The position numbers and the translations under genes were made by a program. Shown piece by piece: positions 56,422 to 63,884 of a stretch of 64,000 nt of DNA (its first letter is position 1; every line of letters starts with the position of its first letter). Origin of the DNA: Anaerocolumna sp. AGMB13025 (GTDB taxonomy: Bacteria > Bacillota > Clostridia > Lachnospirales > Lachnospiraceae); the NCBI RefSeq assembly GCF_029689925.1, contig NZ_CP121445.1, positions 2,225,001-2,289,000 of the forward strand, written 5' to 3'. The notes under the pieces are model-generated. The model did no database searches. It was not told the DNA's origin and saw only the letters and a list, made by a program, of their open reading frames with translations.

Positions 56422-57321
56422 TTAATTTGCATTATTAATAAAGTAATGGAAATTTTCCATTGCCCACTCACTGTTAAAAATATGATCCGTGAGTGAAGTC
56501 CCGTCGTTGGCAGATGCGCAGAATACTGGTCTGGCACCGCTTTTTAAATCAATTACGGTTTCGTCAAATTTCCATTTGTAATATTGTTTGAATTCCTCAT
56601 TTTTATAAAGTTTTTTATAACAGGTAAAACAGGTATCAGTAACTTTATTCAATGTACATTTGGAATTATACTGGCAAGCGCTGCACTCAATTGTCTGAGG
56701 CAATTGAATGCTTATGTTGGGAACCAGACCTGTTTTAAAAGAAGTATAATTATTGACTCTGTTAGACAATTCAATTTCTCCATAGCAGTTTTCTTCGCAC
56801 CAGTAGCCTATTTCCTGAATCAGTTCAGGTCTTAAACACATACAGCAGCCGGGGACATAATTCTTCTCTATGTTTGGGGTGGAGTTGTCAAGCTCTAAGT
56901 AAAATACATTATCTTTTACCTTAGGTACCACCGGAGGTAATTCTTCCGGATAGGGCGTACCTTTTTGGACTCCAAGCAAGCCGACCTCCGGAAAAGCATC
57001 GAATACCTTTATAAAACGGGAAATCCAGTCCTTTGTTTCGATAAAAACATCATTATCTACAGTTATAAAGAATTGATCAGGTCTTCTTTTTAAAAGATTT
57101 AAATTTAACGCATAAATCTGTCCGAAATTAACATTGATTCGTGCTTTTGACATAATACGGCTGTCTTTTAAACTTTGGATGTATGCCCAGGTTCCGTCGG
57201 TAGAATTATTATCTATGATGTGCATCTCAAAATCTTCACTGGAATCAAGGATAGCAGATAAATTCTTAACGGTTAAACCTAATCGGTTAAAAGTAACATA
57301 ACTTAAAAGCGGAGGTAACAT
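56422..57321 (-). CDS. GT2-like glycosyltransferase with four-cysteine motif (copy C)
   Basis: A 299-residue paralogue and the first gene of the cluster. The metal-binding DND lies in FFITVDNDVFIETKDW; the nucleotide-binding start is KNLSAILDSSEDFEMHIIDNNSTDGTW. The cysteine motif is CSACQYNSKCTLNKVTDTCFTC, with one extra Cys. The end FCASANDG ... WAMENFHYF matches the others. AAAGG stands before the ATG. The upstream 390-bp gap is divergent to the acidic membrane protein and holds the cluster promoter. Confidence 0.85.
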   Translation of the reverse strand: MLPPLLSYVTFNRLGLTVKNLSAILDSSEDFEMHIIDNNSTDGTWAYIQSLKDSRIMSKARINVNFGQIYALNLNLLKRRPDQFFITVDNDVFIETKDWISRFIKVFDAFPEVGLLGVQKGTPYPEELPPVVPKVKDNVFYLELDNSTPNIEKNYVPGCCMCLRPELIQEIGYWCEENCYGEIELSNRVNNYTSFKTGLVPNISIQLPQTIECSACQYNSKCTLNKVTDTCFTCYKKLYKNEEFKQYYKWKFDETVIDLKSGARPVFCASANDGTSLTDHIFNSEWAMENFHYFINNAN

Positions 57322-57710
57322 ATGGTCATAACCTTTCGTTATAAGTTCATCTTAACTTTATTTTATGTTACTCCTTATAAATTGCTACATAATTTAATTC
57401 TATTTTTCTTGGGTCATTTACAGGTCCGTTCTGTCAGTTGAGAAGTGTTGGGAGGGGCAGTAGAAGAAAGGTTGAAAAAGGAGTCGTTATTAAATCAACT
57501 TTTTAATATTACTGCATATATTATAATTGCGTAACTATACTTGCTTGCTATTTAATTTGTCTGGAAGTTAATAGGGATAAAAGAAGAGGCAGACATATAA
57601 AAATCCCGTCCAGAACGCTTAAGATTAAGCCAGGAATCCTTTCCTGGTCAGTAAAATCAATCCGATACTCATATGTAGTTTAAAAAAATAATTATACGAG
57701 GTGAAGATTA
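57322..57710. promoter_or_regulatory. Divergent control region of glycan cluster and acidic membrane protein
   Basis: 389 bases without a supported gene. A perfect 7-bp hairpin (ccaggaa/ttcctgg) lies near 57630 on the side of the plus-strand gene. Both promoters should be here; no sigma-A box pair stands out, which would fit sporulation sigma factors but does not show it. Confidence 0.45.
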
Positions 57711-59261
57711 GTGAAAATAAATGCAATCAAAATAGACAAAACAGTCAATTACCCAAAATCCTTCTATAAGAAATTTAAAGCGGAACAAAACCAGTTTAAA
57801 GAGAAAGCTGGTGCTGTGCCTAAGTCATTAAATAATTGTGTGATTGAAGAAGTAGACTGTAAGAGTTCTATTATGAGTCTGGCATACACCGAACCAAACT
57901 ATAAATTACAGGGTAAAACGGTCAGGAAAAAAATTAAAGCAATTGATAACAGGCAGGTAGAATTTAATAGTGCCGTTAGAAAACCAGTAAAAATGAACTC
58001 TGAAAATAAATCCGAAAGCAGGGGAGCACAGGGCAGAACTATCCAGGGCAGAACTACCCAGGGCAAAACTCCCCAGAGTAAAAGTACTCAAAACGGACAG
58101 ATACAAAATATAAGAACCGGTGCCCCAAAGGGAGCAGGAACGAAGTATATAGTTAATAATACTGCGGTAAAGAAACCGGAGCCTTTTAAAATAGCAGTTT
58201 TTCCTGAGAATTTCACTATATATGATGACAGTATAATAGAAGATGAAAAATGTGTAATTGAAGAAGTTGACTGCAAGTTATCGCTTGTTCCTATTGGATA
58301 TGATGAAAAAGAAGAGGAAATAGAAGAAATAGAAGCAGAAATAGAGGCAGAAATAGAAGCAGAAATAGAAGCGGAAATAGAAGCAGAATCAGAATTTATA
58401 TCGGAATTTGAAGAAGATGCATATACGAAGGCAGAGAAACTAGAAGAAGAAAACAATAAAGATTTTACTGAAACCTCCAAAAGCCTTGAGGCCATTGCAG
58501 GGACAATGGATGAGGAAAAGGCGGACCATGACATTTCCAGATATAACAGCAGCAGTATTGTAGGCACGGTAATGCTGTATAGTGAAGATAAAGAGGATGT
58601 GGAAGTGACAGAAGAAGAGGAGGCGCAGTACACGGATGAACTTCTAACTGCTGATAAATCAGAAAAATCATTCTCTGATAAAGAAACTGAAAATTCAGAA
58701 GATAACATACCCTACGATCTGCAGTTTGAGGCGTTTAAAATATACGAAGAAAGCCAGATACCTTATTTAGATGACAGTATGAATGAAACCTCGGTGCAGG
58801 ATATTAGTGTAGGAGGGCGTATTAACAAGCTGGCAGCCGAAACTTTTATAGCCAGGATAAATCAACTATTAATTAAAGGAGTCAGCGAAACTTTATTACA
58901 TCCAGGAGCAATACATATAAAAAACATTTTAGGTTTCTTTAGTGTGCTTGCATTTCTCGGATTACTAGGAATCTTTACGGAAAACAAGGCCTGTCTGGGC
59001 TTTTGGGCATTCCTGTACTATGTTCGTTATTTCTTTGTCCTGCCGGATCAGGTATTTTGGGAGGATGTAAAAAAAGCGGCGTTGCCCGCGTTATTTGCCG
59101 GAATTGCCATATCCATACTTATGATAACCTTAGGTGCAATTCAAAACAGTGCCTTTGTGCTGGCAGTTGGATTAGGGATTAGTACAGCTGTATCAATACT
59201 AACCTTTACAATAAGTCTTTTTGTTTATCAGATGGATAAAAGTACGGAGAAACGAATATAA
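57711..59261 (+). CDS. Novel acidic repeat protein with C-terminal DUF3796-like membrane domain
   Basis: A 516-residue protein started by GTG with a perfect GAGGTGA upstream. Residues 43-51 and 181-189 carry the same motif CVIEEVDCK, each followed by a similar 10-residue stretch, so the N-terminal half is an ancient duplication. Between them is a basic QGRT/QGKT repeat (about 105-122). Residues about 204-225 are a coiled, highly acidic EIEA repeat (12-bp units), then a long acidic disordered region to about 385. The C-terminus (about 400-510) has four hydrophobic segments with FLGLLGIFTENKACLGFWAFL and YVRYFFVLPDQVFWEDV, like DUF3796 membrane proteins. Function unknown; it is divergent from the glycan cluster. 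Confidence 0.75.
   Translation: MKINAIKIDKTVNYPKSFYKKFKAEQNQFKEKAGAVPKSLNNCVIEEVDCKSSIMSLAYTEPNYKLQGKTVRKKIKAIDNRQVEFNSAVRKPVKMNSENKSESRGAQGRTIQGRTTQGKTPQSKSTQNGQIQNIRTGAPKGAGTKYIVNNTAVKKPEPFKIAVFPENFTIYDDSIIEDEKCVIEEVDCKLSLVPIGYDEKEEEIEEIEAEIEAEIEAEIEAEIEAESEFISEFEEDAYTKAEKLEEENNKDFTETSKSLEAIAGTMDEEKADHDISRYNSSSIVGTVMLYSEDKEDVEVTEEEEAQYTDELLTADKSEKSFSDKETENSEDNIPYDLQFEAFKIYEESQIPYLDDSMNETSVQDISVGGRINKLAAETFIARINQLLIKGVSETLLHPGAIHIKNILGFFSVLAFLGLLGIFTENKACLGFWAFLYYVRYFFVLPDQVFWEDVKKAALPALFAGIAISILMITLGAIQNSAFVLAVGLGISTAVSILTFTISLFVYQMDKSTEKRI
58312..58395 (+). repeat. 12-bp coding repeat (Glu-Ile-Glu-Ala)
   Basis: Six near-perfect copies of gaaatagaagca encode the EIEA array of the acidic membrane protein; changes in copy number would keep the frame. 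Confidence 0.9.
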
Positions 59262-59318
59262 AGCTTAAAAGAAACTGCGAAATATACTATCATGTAATTT
59301 ATAGAGGTCGGATTAGTC

Positions 59319-59375
59319 ATGCCGCCAAATATGATTGGTTTTGAATGGGGAAATAAAGTAAAAAATATTGCTTAA
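59319..59375 (+). CDS. Possible 18-residue peptide between acidic protein gene and terminator
   Basis: ATG about 10 bases after GAGGT, product starting MPPNMIGFEWGNK, TAA stop 12 bases before a strong terminator. Too short to identify; it could be a real small gene in the same transcript or a remnant. Confidence 0.25.
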   Translation: MPPNMIGFEWGNKVKNIA

Positions 59376-59387
59376 TAGAATAGATAA

Positions 59388-59447
59388 AAATATGGGCTTG
59401 TTGGTATGCTGGAGCATATCATGCTGCAACAGCCCATATTTTTTTAT
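59388..59447 (+). terminator. Strong intrinsic terminator
   Basis: aaatatgggct-tgttg pairs with caac-agcccatattt (one bulge) around a 23-nt region that itself can fold, followed by seven T residues. Confidence 0.9.
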
Positions 59448-59490
59448 TTTATAGACGAGGAAAGCTCTTATGAATTTGCAAATGAAGATG

Positions 59491-59519
59491 TTAACTATTT
59501 TATGAAATAAGTGTACAAT
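59491..59519 (+). promoter_or_regulatory. Promoter of rhaD
   Basis: TTAACT, 17-bp spacer and TACAAT about 90 bases before the rhaD start. Confidence 0.5.
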
Positions 59520-59611
59520 AGATACGAACATCAAAAGGCTCTCAGCCTGTACTTCCTGTTTGACACTCGAATCCTACCTAATATTAACATTTGAAAGCGA
59601 GGAAAAACAAC

Positions 59612-60439
59612 ATGAAAGTTTTAGATACGGAATTTGTAAAAGGTTTTATAAAAATGGCTAATGATGGTTTTATGCAGGGCTGGCATGAACGCAACGGGGG
59701 TAATCTTTCCTACCGTCTGAAAGTGGAAGAAGTAGAAAGTATCCGAACAAGGCTCACAACTAATACAGAGTGGATGCCAATAGGCACCAGTGTGCCGGGA
59801 TTAGGCGGAGAATTCTTTCTGGTAACAGGCAGCGGAAAGTATTTCCGTAATATTATTGTCGATCCGGAAGCCTGTATTGCGATTATTGAACTGGATGACA
59901 AAGGTGAGAATTACCGGATCAGCTGGGGACTTGTAGACGGTGGAAGACCTACCAGTGAATTGGCGTCCCACCTTAGGAACCATGAAGTAAAGAAAAAAGT
60001 AACAGACGGAATCTACAGAGTAATCTATCATGCACATACAACGAACATTATTGCGCTTACCTTTGTGCTGCCTTTATCTGATGAAGTTTTTACCAGAGAG
60101 CTTTGGGAAATGGCAACAGAATGTCCGGTGGTATTCCCGGATGGTGTTGGTGTAGTTCCCTGGATGGTTCCGGGGGGGCAAGCTATAGCAATAGCCACCA
60201 GCGAGCTGATGAAAAAGTATGATGTTGCTATCTGGGCACATCATGGTATGTTTTGTTCGGGCATAGACTTTGATTTAACCTTCGGGCTTATGCATACGGT
60301 TGAAAAATCAGCAGAAATATTAGTTAAGACCTTATCCATGTCACCTCAGAAATTACAAACGATTCAGCCCCAGAATTTCAGGGACTTAGCAGTTGATTTT
60401 AAGTTGACACTGCCGGAACGGTTTTTATATGAAAAATAA
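59612..60439 (+). CDS. rhaD: Rhamnulose-1-phosphate aldolase
   Basis: A 275-residue class II aldolase that splits rhamnulose-1-phosphate to dihydroxyacetone phosphate and lactaldehyde. The phosphate-binding GWHERNGGNLSYRL, the zinc ligands in YHAHTTNIIAL and the later His in WAHHGMFCSG fit RhaD, and so does the length (E. coli 274). The ATG at 59612 follows GCGAGG; a TTG 21 bases upstream is less likely. Rhamnose isomerase and kinase genes are not adjacent, so it is an isolated part of rhamnose (pectin-derived) use. A terminator follows. Confidence 0.93.
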   Translation: MKVLDTEFVKGFIKMANDGFMQGWHERNGGNLSYRLKVEEVESIRTRLTTNTEWMPIGTSVPGLGGEFFLVTGSGKYFRNIIVDPEACIAIIELDDKGENYRISWGLVDGGRPTSELASHLRNHEVKKKVTDGIYRVIYHAHTTNIIALTFVLPLSDEVFTRELWEMATECPVVFPDGVGVVPWMVPGGQAIAIATSELMKKYDVAIWAHHGMFCSGIDFDLTFGLMHTVEKSAEILVKTLSMSPQKLQTIQPQNFRDLAVDFKLTLPERFLYEK

Positions 60440-60538
60440 ATTACATATTATACCGGTGCAGGCGGAAAAGTTCTGTCTGGAATATGAATAAATATAAAGT
60501 AAAATAAAAAGTAAAAACCAAAGTAAAAACCTATAGAG

Positions 60539-60573
60539 GTACCATGTTGTTCTTAGCGCATGGTACTTTTTTT
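60539..60573 (+). terminator. Terminator of rhaD
   Basis: gtaccatg/catggtac, perfect 8-bp stem with a 12-nt loop and seven T residues. Confidence 0.9.
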
Positions 60574-60623
60574 GATTTTATCAGCTTTACTGACCCACTT
60601 GAGTAGATAAATATAAAAAGACC

Positions 60624-60671
60624 TTGACAAGTATATGGCTCATGATTAAAATGAGTTATGACTCAGTGAGT
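60624..60671 (+). promoter_or_regulatory. Promoter with operator-like palindromes before HEAT/TetR genes
   Basis: TTGACA (60624-60629), 17-bp spacer and TAAAAT (60647-60652). Overlapping it are ctcat-7 nt-atgag (60639-60655), gagt-tatg-actc and the perfect actca-g-tgagt (60661-60671). Such repeated TGAGT/ACTCA half-sites over the -10 fit autorepression by the TetR protein encoded second in the operon. Confidence 0.7.
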
Positions 60672-60799
60672 GAAAAATCAATAGAAACAATATGTTACCC
60701 ATATTTAGTCAATAAAGTTATATGGAAAAGTTATTTATAGTTACCTTAGTAATTTTTAGTAAGTATATGATGAAATTTTTCGAAGGGGTAGAAAATCGG

Positions 60800-61615
60800 A
60801 TGAAAGAAAATTATGAGATTTTAGAAAAGATTATTCCGCTATTAATGATAAATTCACCGGACAAACTAAAGGAAGCAGAAGAATATCTTCTTATGAACTC
60901 CAATCTGCCTGGTCCAAGGGCAAACCTGACTTTAGCTTATGAATTTGCAGAGTTTTTTGATAGGGAGCAGATTAGTAATGAATTGATTGAATTATTATTT
61001 TGCTGGGCTAACATACCGGCTTTTGAATCACCGGTTAATAATCCCCGGGAATATCTGCCCTTTTGTGCGGTCATGGCTTTAAGTTCACACTATTTTTATG
61101 CAGATGAAAAGCAAAAAGGAAACATCATGAATCAGATAAAAGCAGCGATGAATGACAGCAGATGGAGAATTAGAGAAAGTGCTGCAATGGCCTTGCAGCT
61201 AATTGCAGAAAAGAATTTTGAACCGGTTAAAGAATATATCATGAAATGGTACCCAGGCTCCAATTATTTGGAAAAGCGGGCTTTTCTGGCAGCACTGGCT
61301 CATCCGCCTATCTTAAAGGACAAAGAAATAGTTCGGTTAAGCCTTAGTATGAGTGAGAATATCCTAAAAGAGTTATTAACAGTAAAGGAAGAAATCAGGA
61401 GAAGCGAAGAGGTTGGTGTTTTAATAAAAGGTCTTGAATATTGCCTAAGCGTTTTCGTAACCGAGCTGCCGGAGGAAGGCTTTGAACTTCTTAAGAAGTT
61501 TGCCGGGTCAGATAATAAAATTATGATAAAGATACTAAAATCCAATCTAGGCAAATCTCGTCTTATAAAAAAATACCCTGAATTAGTCAGGGAGGTTCAG
61601 GCAGTTATGAGTTAG
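60800..61615 (+). CDS. HEAT-repeat protein, possibly AlkD-like DNA alkylation repair type
   Basis: A 271-residue all-helical protein. Repeats such as DSRWRIRESAAMALQLIAEKNFEPVKEYIMKW and NYLEKRAFLAALAHPPILKD look like HEAT-like units of the DNA alkylation repair (AlkC/AlkD) superfamily, but I cannot assign the AlkD catalytic Asp/Trp/Arg with confidence. The ATG at 60800 follows AAGGGG; an upstream ATG at 60722 would add 26 mostly hydrophobic residues and has no ribosome site. First gene of an operon with a TetR regulator 24 bp downstream. Function is open. Confidence 0.65.
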   Translation: MKENYEILEKIIPLLMINSPDKLKEAEEYLLMNSNLPGPRANLTLAYEFAEFFDREQISNELIELLFCWANIPAFESPVNNPREYLPFCAVMALSSHYFYADEKQKGNIMNQIKAAMNDSRWRIRESAAMALQLIAEKNFEPVKEYIMKWYPGSNYLEKRAFLAALAHPPILKDKEIVRLSLSMSENILKELLTVKEEIRRSEEVGVLIKGLEYCLSVFVTELPEEGFELLKKFAGSDNKIMIKILKSNLGKSRLIKKYPELVREVQAVMS

Positions 61616-61639
61616 TTCAGGAAGGCAAGGAGGTCATCA

Positions 61640-62224
61640 GTGAAGCAAAGTAAACGGCAGTTACAAAAAGAGTCAACAAGAAAGCTGATATTACAGGCAG
61701 CTTATAAGGTTTATGCCAATGAGGGCTTTGGTGCTACAACGACTAGTATTGCCAAAGAAGCTCAGATTGCCCATGGAAGTATCTTTGCACATTTTCCAAC
61801 AGTAGAGGATTTAAAGAGGAATCTTTTAGAGCAATTTGGGACAGATATGAATCGGCAGCTCCATGAACTGTCAGAGAATGATAGCAGTCTTGAAGAATTT
61901 TTATATGCACATATTGAAATACTAACAAAACATCAGAAATTTTATCGAAGGCTGATTGGTGAAAGCAGCCAATTACCGGAACAGGTAAAATATATATATC
62001 TATCCATCCAGTCTACAGTCTCGTTTCATATGAGCAAAGTTTTAGAGGTTAGTATTAAGGAAGGAACACTGAAAAAGATACCCATTCATTTTATTTTTAA
62101 TACCTGGCTGGGGCTTTTGCATTATTATTTACTAAATCAGGAATTATTCGCGCCGGAGGGTAAGGTCCTTAACCGATACAAAGAGGAGCTGGTGAGAAAT
62201 TTTCTTGAATTACTGGCTGTCTGA
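61640..62224 (+). CDS. TetR/AcrR-family transcriptional repressor
   Basis: A 194-residue regulator. Residues about 10-57 are the TetR helix-turn-helix (RKLILQAAYKVYANEGFGATTTSIAKEAQIAHGSIFAHFPTVEDL), the rest the ligand-binding helical core. The start is GTG, 8 bases after a perfect AGGAGGTC. It is 24 bp after the HEAT-repeat gene and likely binds the palindromes at the operon promoter. The zinc-ribbon and methyltransferase genes follow closely (32 and 26 bp), so all may be one transcript. Confidence 0.92.
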   Translation: MKQSKRQLQKESTRKLILQAAYKVYANEGFGATTTSIAKEAQIAHGSIFAHFPTVEDLKRNLLEQFGTDMNRQLHELSENDSSLEEFLYAHIEILTKHQKFYRRLIGESSQLPEQVKYIYLSIQSTVSFHMSKVLEVSIKEGTLKKIPIHFIFNTWLGLLHYYLLNQELFAPEGKVLNRYKEELVRNFLELLAV

Positions 62225-62256
62225 GAAGTGAAAGTTTATGAGAGGAAGTGATACTT

Positions 62257-62508
62257 ATGAAGATATGTATTTCCTGTGGCATGCCTATGACAAAGGCAGA
62301 AGATTATCCACTTAAGGATGAATCCAAGGACTATTGTATTTATTGTGCAAGGACTGACGGTTCCCTGCAGTCCTTTGAAGAAAAAAAAGAGGGGATGTCA
62401 GAGTTTCTTATGAGAACCCAAGGCATTGATCGTGCAGTAGCTCATAAGACGGCCGAAGAATTTATGAAAAAGCAGCCTGCCTGGGAGAATTATTTTGATA
62501 CTGTCTGA
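62257..62508 (+). CDS. Putative zinc-ribbon protein (Zn_ribbon_2 type)
   Basis: An 83-residue protein with CISCGMPM near the start and CIYCARTDG at about residue 28, a CxxC pair of zinc sites, followed by helices ending in KTAEEFMKKQPAWENYF, the typical layout of the Zn_ribbon_2 family of small Firmicute proteins. The ATG 8 bases after AGGAAG is preferred to an in-frame GTG 9 bases upstream that overlaps the ribosome site. Function unknown; it sits between a TetR gene and an rRNA methyltransferase-like gene. Confidence 0.85.
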   Translation: MKICISCGMPMTKAEDYPLKDESKDYCIYCARTDGSLQSFEEKKEGMSEFLMRTQGIDRAVAHKTAEEFMKKQPAWENYFDTV

Positions 62509-62534
62509 GAATATGAGGAAAGAGTTGGGCTATC

Positions 62535-63239
62535 ATGGAATACAGATACGGTAATAGGGATAACTACGAAGATTTTGCAAGCGGAAGGGTTTTGTATAAC
62601 TGTAAAGGAATAACGAATTTCCCTGCAAGGCTGGCAGAGGAGATTTTCGGAAGATGTTTGGAATTCTCAGATAAGAAACGTGATATTTGTCTTTATGATT
62701 GCTGCTGCGGTGGCGGGTATCTGCTTACGGTTTTAGGATTTTTATACGGGAATACGATTACCCGTATTATCGGAAGCGATATCAGTAGGACCGCAGTTGA
62801 TGCAGCACGGTCAAACCTTGACTTACTTCAAAGTGAAGGTATAAAGAAAAGGCTCAGCCAAATCAGAGAATTAAAAGAACAGTATGGGAAAGTATCCCAT
62901 GAGGAAGCAGAAGAAAGTGCCATAAGGCTCTTAGAATTACGAGAAGACAATAATATAGTTACAGAAGTATTTGCGGCCAATGCCCTTAATGGTCTTACAT
63001 TAACTGCCATTCCGGATATTATTATGACGGATGTACCCTATGGAGATTTAGTAAGCTGGGAGGGTGCGGACGTGGGAAGTGTTAATCTGTTGCTGGACAA
63101 GCTGTACGATCTATGCGGCAGTAATACAATTATTGGAATCTGTATGGATAAAGCTCAGAAGAACACCAATAAAAGCTTTAGACGACTGGAAAAGCAGCAG
63201 ATTGGAAAGCGTAAATTTGAGATATTAATAAAGGAATAG
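62535..63239 (+). CDS. AviRa-like rRNA methyltransferase
   Basis: A 234-residue SAM-dependent methyltransferase. Blocks shared with AviRa, the avilamycin-resistance enzyme that methylates 23S rRNA, are FPARLAEEIFGRCL, the SAM-binding YDCCCGGGYLLTVLGFL, IGSDISRTAVDAARSNLDLL, the catalytic MTDVPYGDLVSWEG and the end RRLEKQQIGKRKFEIL. The spacing follows AviRa across its whole length. It could give resistance to orthosomycin-type drugs or modify rRNA or tRNA in a housekeeping role. 26 bp after the zinc-ribbon gene; GAGGAAAGAG stands before the ATG. Confidence 0.8.
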   Translation: MEYRYGNRDNYEDFASGRVLYNCKGITNFPARLAEEIFGRCLEFSDKKRDICLYDCCCGGGYLLTVLGFLYGNTITRIIGSDISRTAVDAARSNLDLLQSEGIKKRLSQIRELKEQYGKVSHEEAEESAIRLLELREDNNIVTEVFAANALNGLTLTAIPDIIMTDVPYGDLVSWEGADVGSVNLLLDKLYDLCGSNTIIGICMDKAQKNTNKSFRRLEKQQIGKRKFEILIKE

Positions 63240-63324
63240 GAGAAACTGTAGAGCGATAGGTTACACTGAGGGAAAGTAAGGGATGACAATATCGTATATT
63301 TCCTTAGAATGGAGAGAGCGCAGC

Positions 63325-63759
63325 ATGCAGGGATATAATTGTATTATAGTGTATAATCAGGACAGGAGTAAACTACTATTCTGCAAAAGAAGGAAAGACC
63401 CCTACAAGGGACTTTATAATCTGGTGGGAGGTAAAATTGAACCCAAAGAAGAAGGGTTTCCTGCGGCCTACCGGGAATTGGAAGAAGAGACAGGAATCAG
63501 AAAGGATCAAATTACGTTATATCACATGATGGATTTTACCTATTATAATCAGGATTGTTATGTGGAGGTATATGCAGGCATACTCAGTTTTAATATTGAA
63601 TTAAAAGAGGAGGCCAATCCCCTTATCTGGCTGGAAAATACGGAAGATTTTTTTGCCCTTAATAAATTTGCCGGGGAAGGAAATATCGGACATATGGTGG
63701 AGCAGGTTAAACAGTTTGGGCTTGGTAAGGCGTATGCCACATTTGTAGACGGTGAATAA
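63325..63759 (+). CDS. Nudix hydrolase (8-oxo-dGTPase-like)
   Basis: A 144-residue pyrophosphohydrolase. The Nudix box runs from GGKIEPKEEGFPAAYRELEE to ETGI, with the expected Gly, Glu, Arg-Glu-x-x-Glu-Glu residues. NQDRSKLLFCKRRKDPYKGLYNLVGG matches the MutT-like group that cleans oxidised nucleotides. The ATG at 63325 follows GGAGAG by 9 bases and begins at the usual family start (MQGYNCIIVYN); an ATG at 63283 would add 14 residues. It follows the methyltransferase gene by about 85 bp and may be in the same operon. A long hairpin follows. Confidence 0.88.
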   Translation: MQGYNCIIVYNQDRSKLLFCKRRKDPYKGLYNLVGGKIEPKEEGFPAAYRELEEETGIRKDQITLYHMMDFTYYNQDCYVEVYAGILSFNIELKEEANPLIWLENTEDFFALNKFAGEGNIGHMVEQVKQFGLGKAYATFVDGE

Positions 63760-63769
63760 AATTTTATTG

Positions 63770-63819
63770 CAAAAGAGCTGATACAATACCGATTATCCGG
63801 TATTATATCAGCTCTTTTG
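63770..63819 (+). terminator. Long terminator hairpin after Nudix gene
   Basis: caaaagagctgatacaatacc and its near-exact complement (one C/T change giving a wobble) form a 22-bp stem with a 6-nt loop; the terminal cttttg supplies a short T-run. Confidence 0.8.
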
Positions 63820-63884
63820 TAATAAACAGGAAAATAAAATCATATTATTTTTTAATAGCTATTATAATCAAGGCAGGCAGCAAA

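Noticed and set aside
58088..58708. 206-codon Ser-rich minus-strand frame
   Set aside because: Antisense of the acidic Glu-rich coding region; Glu codons read as Ser/Phe on the reverse strand.
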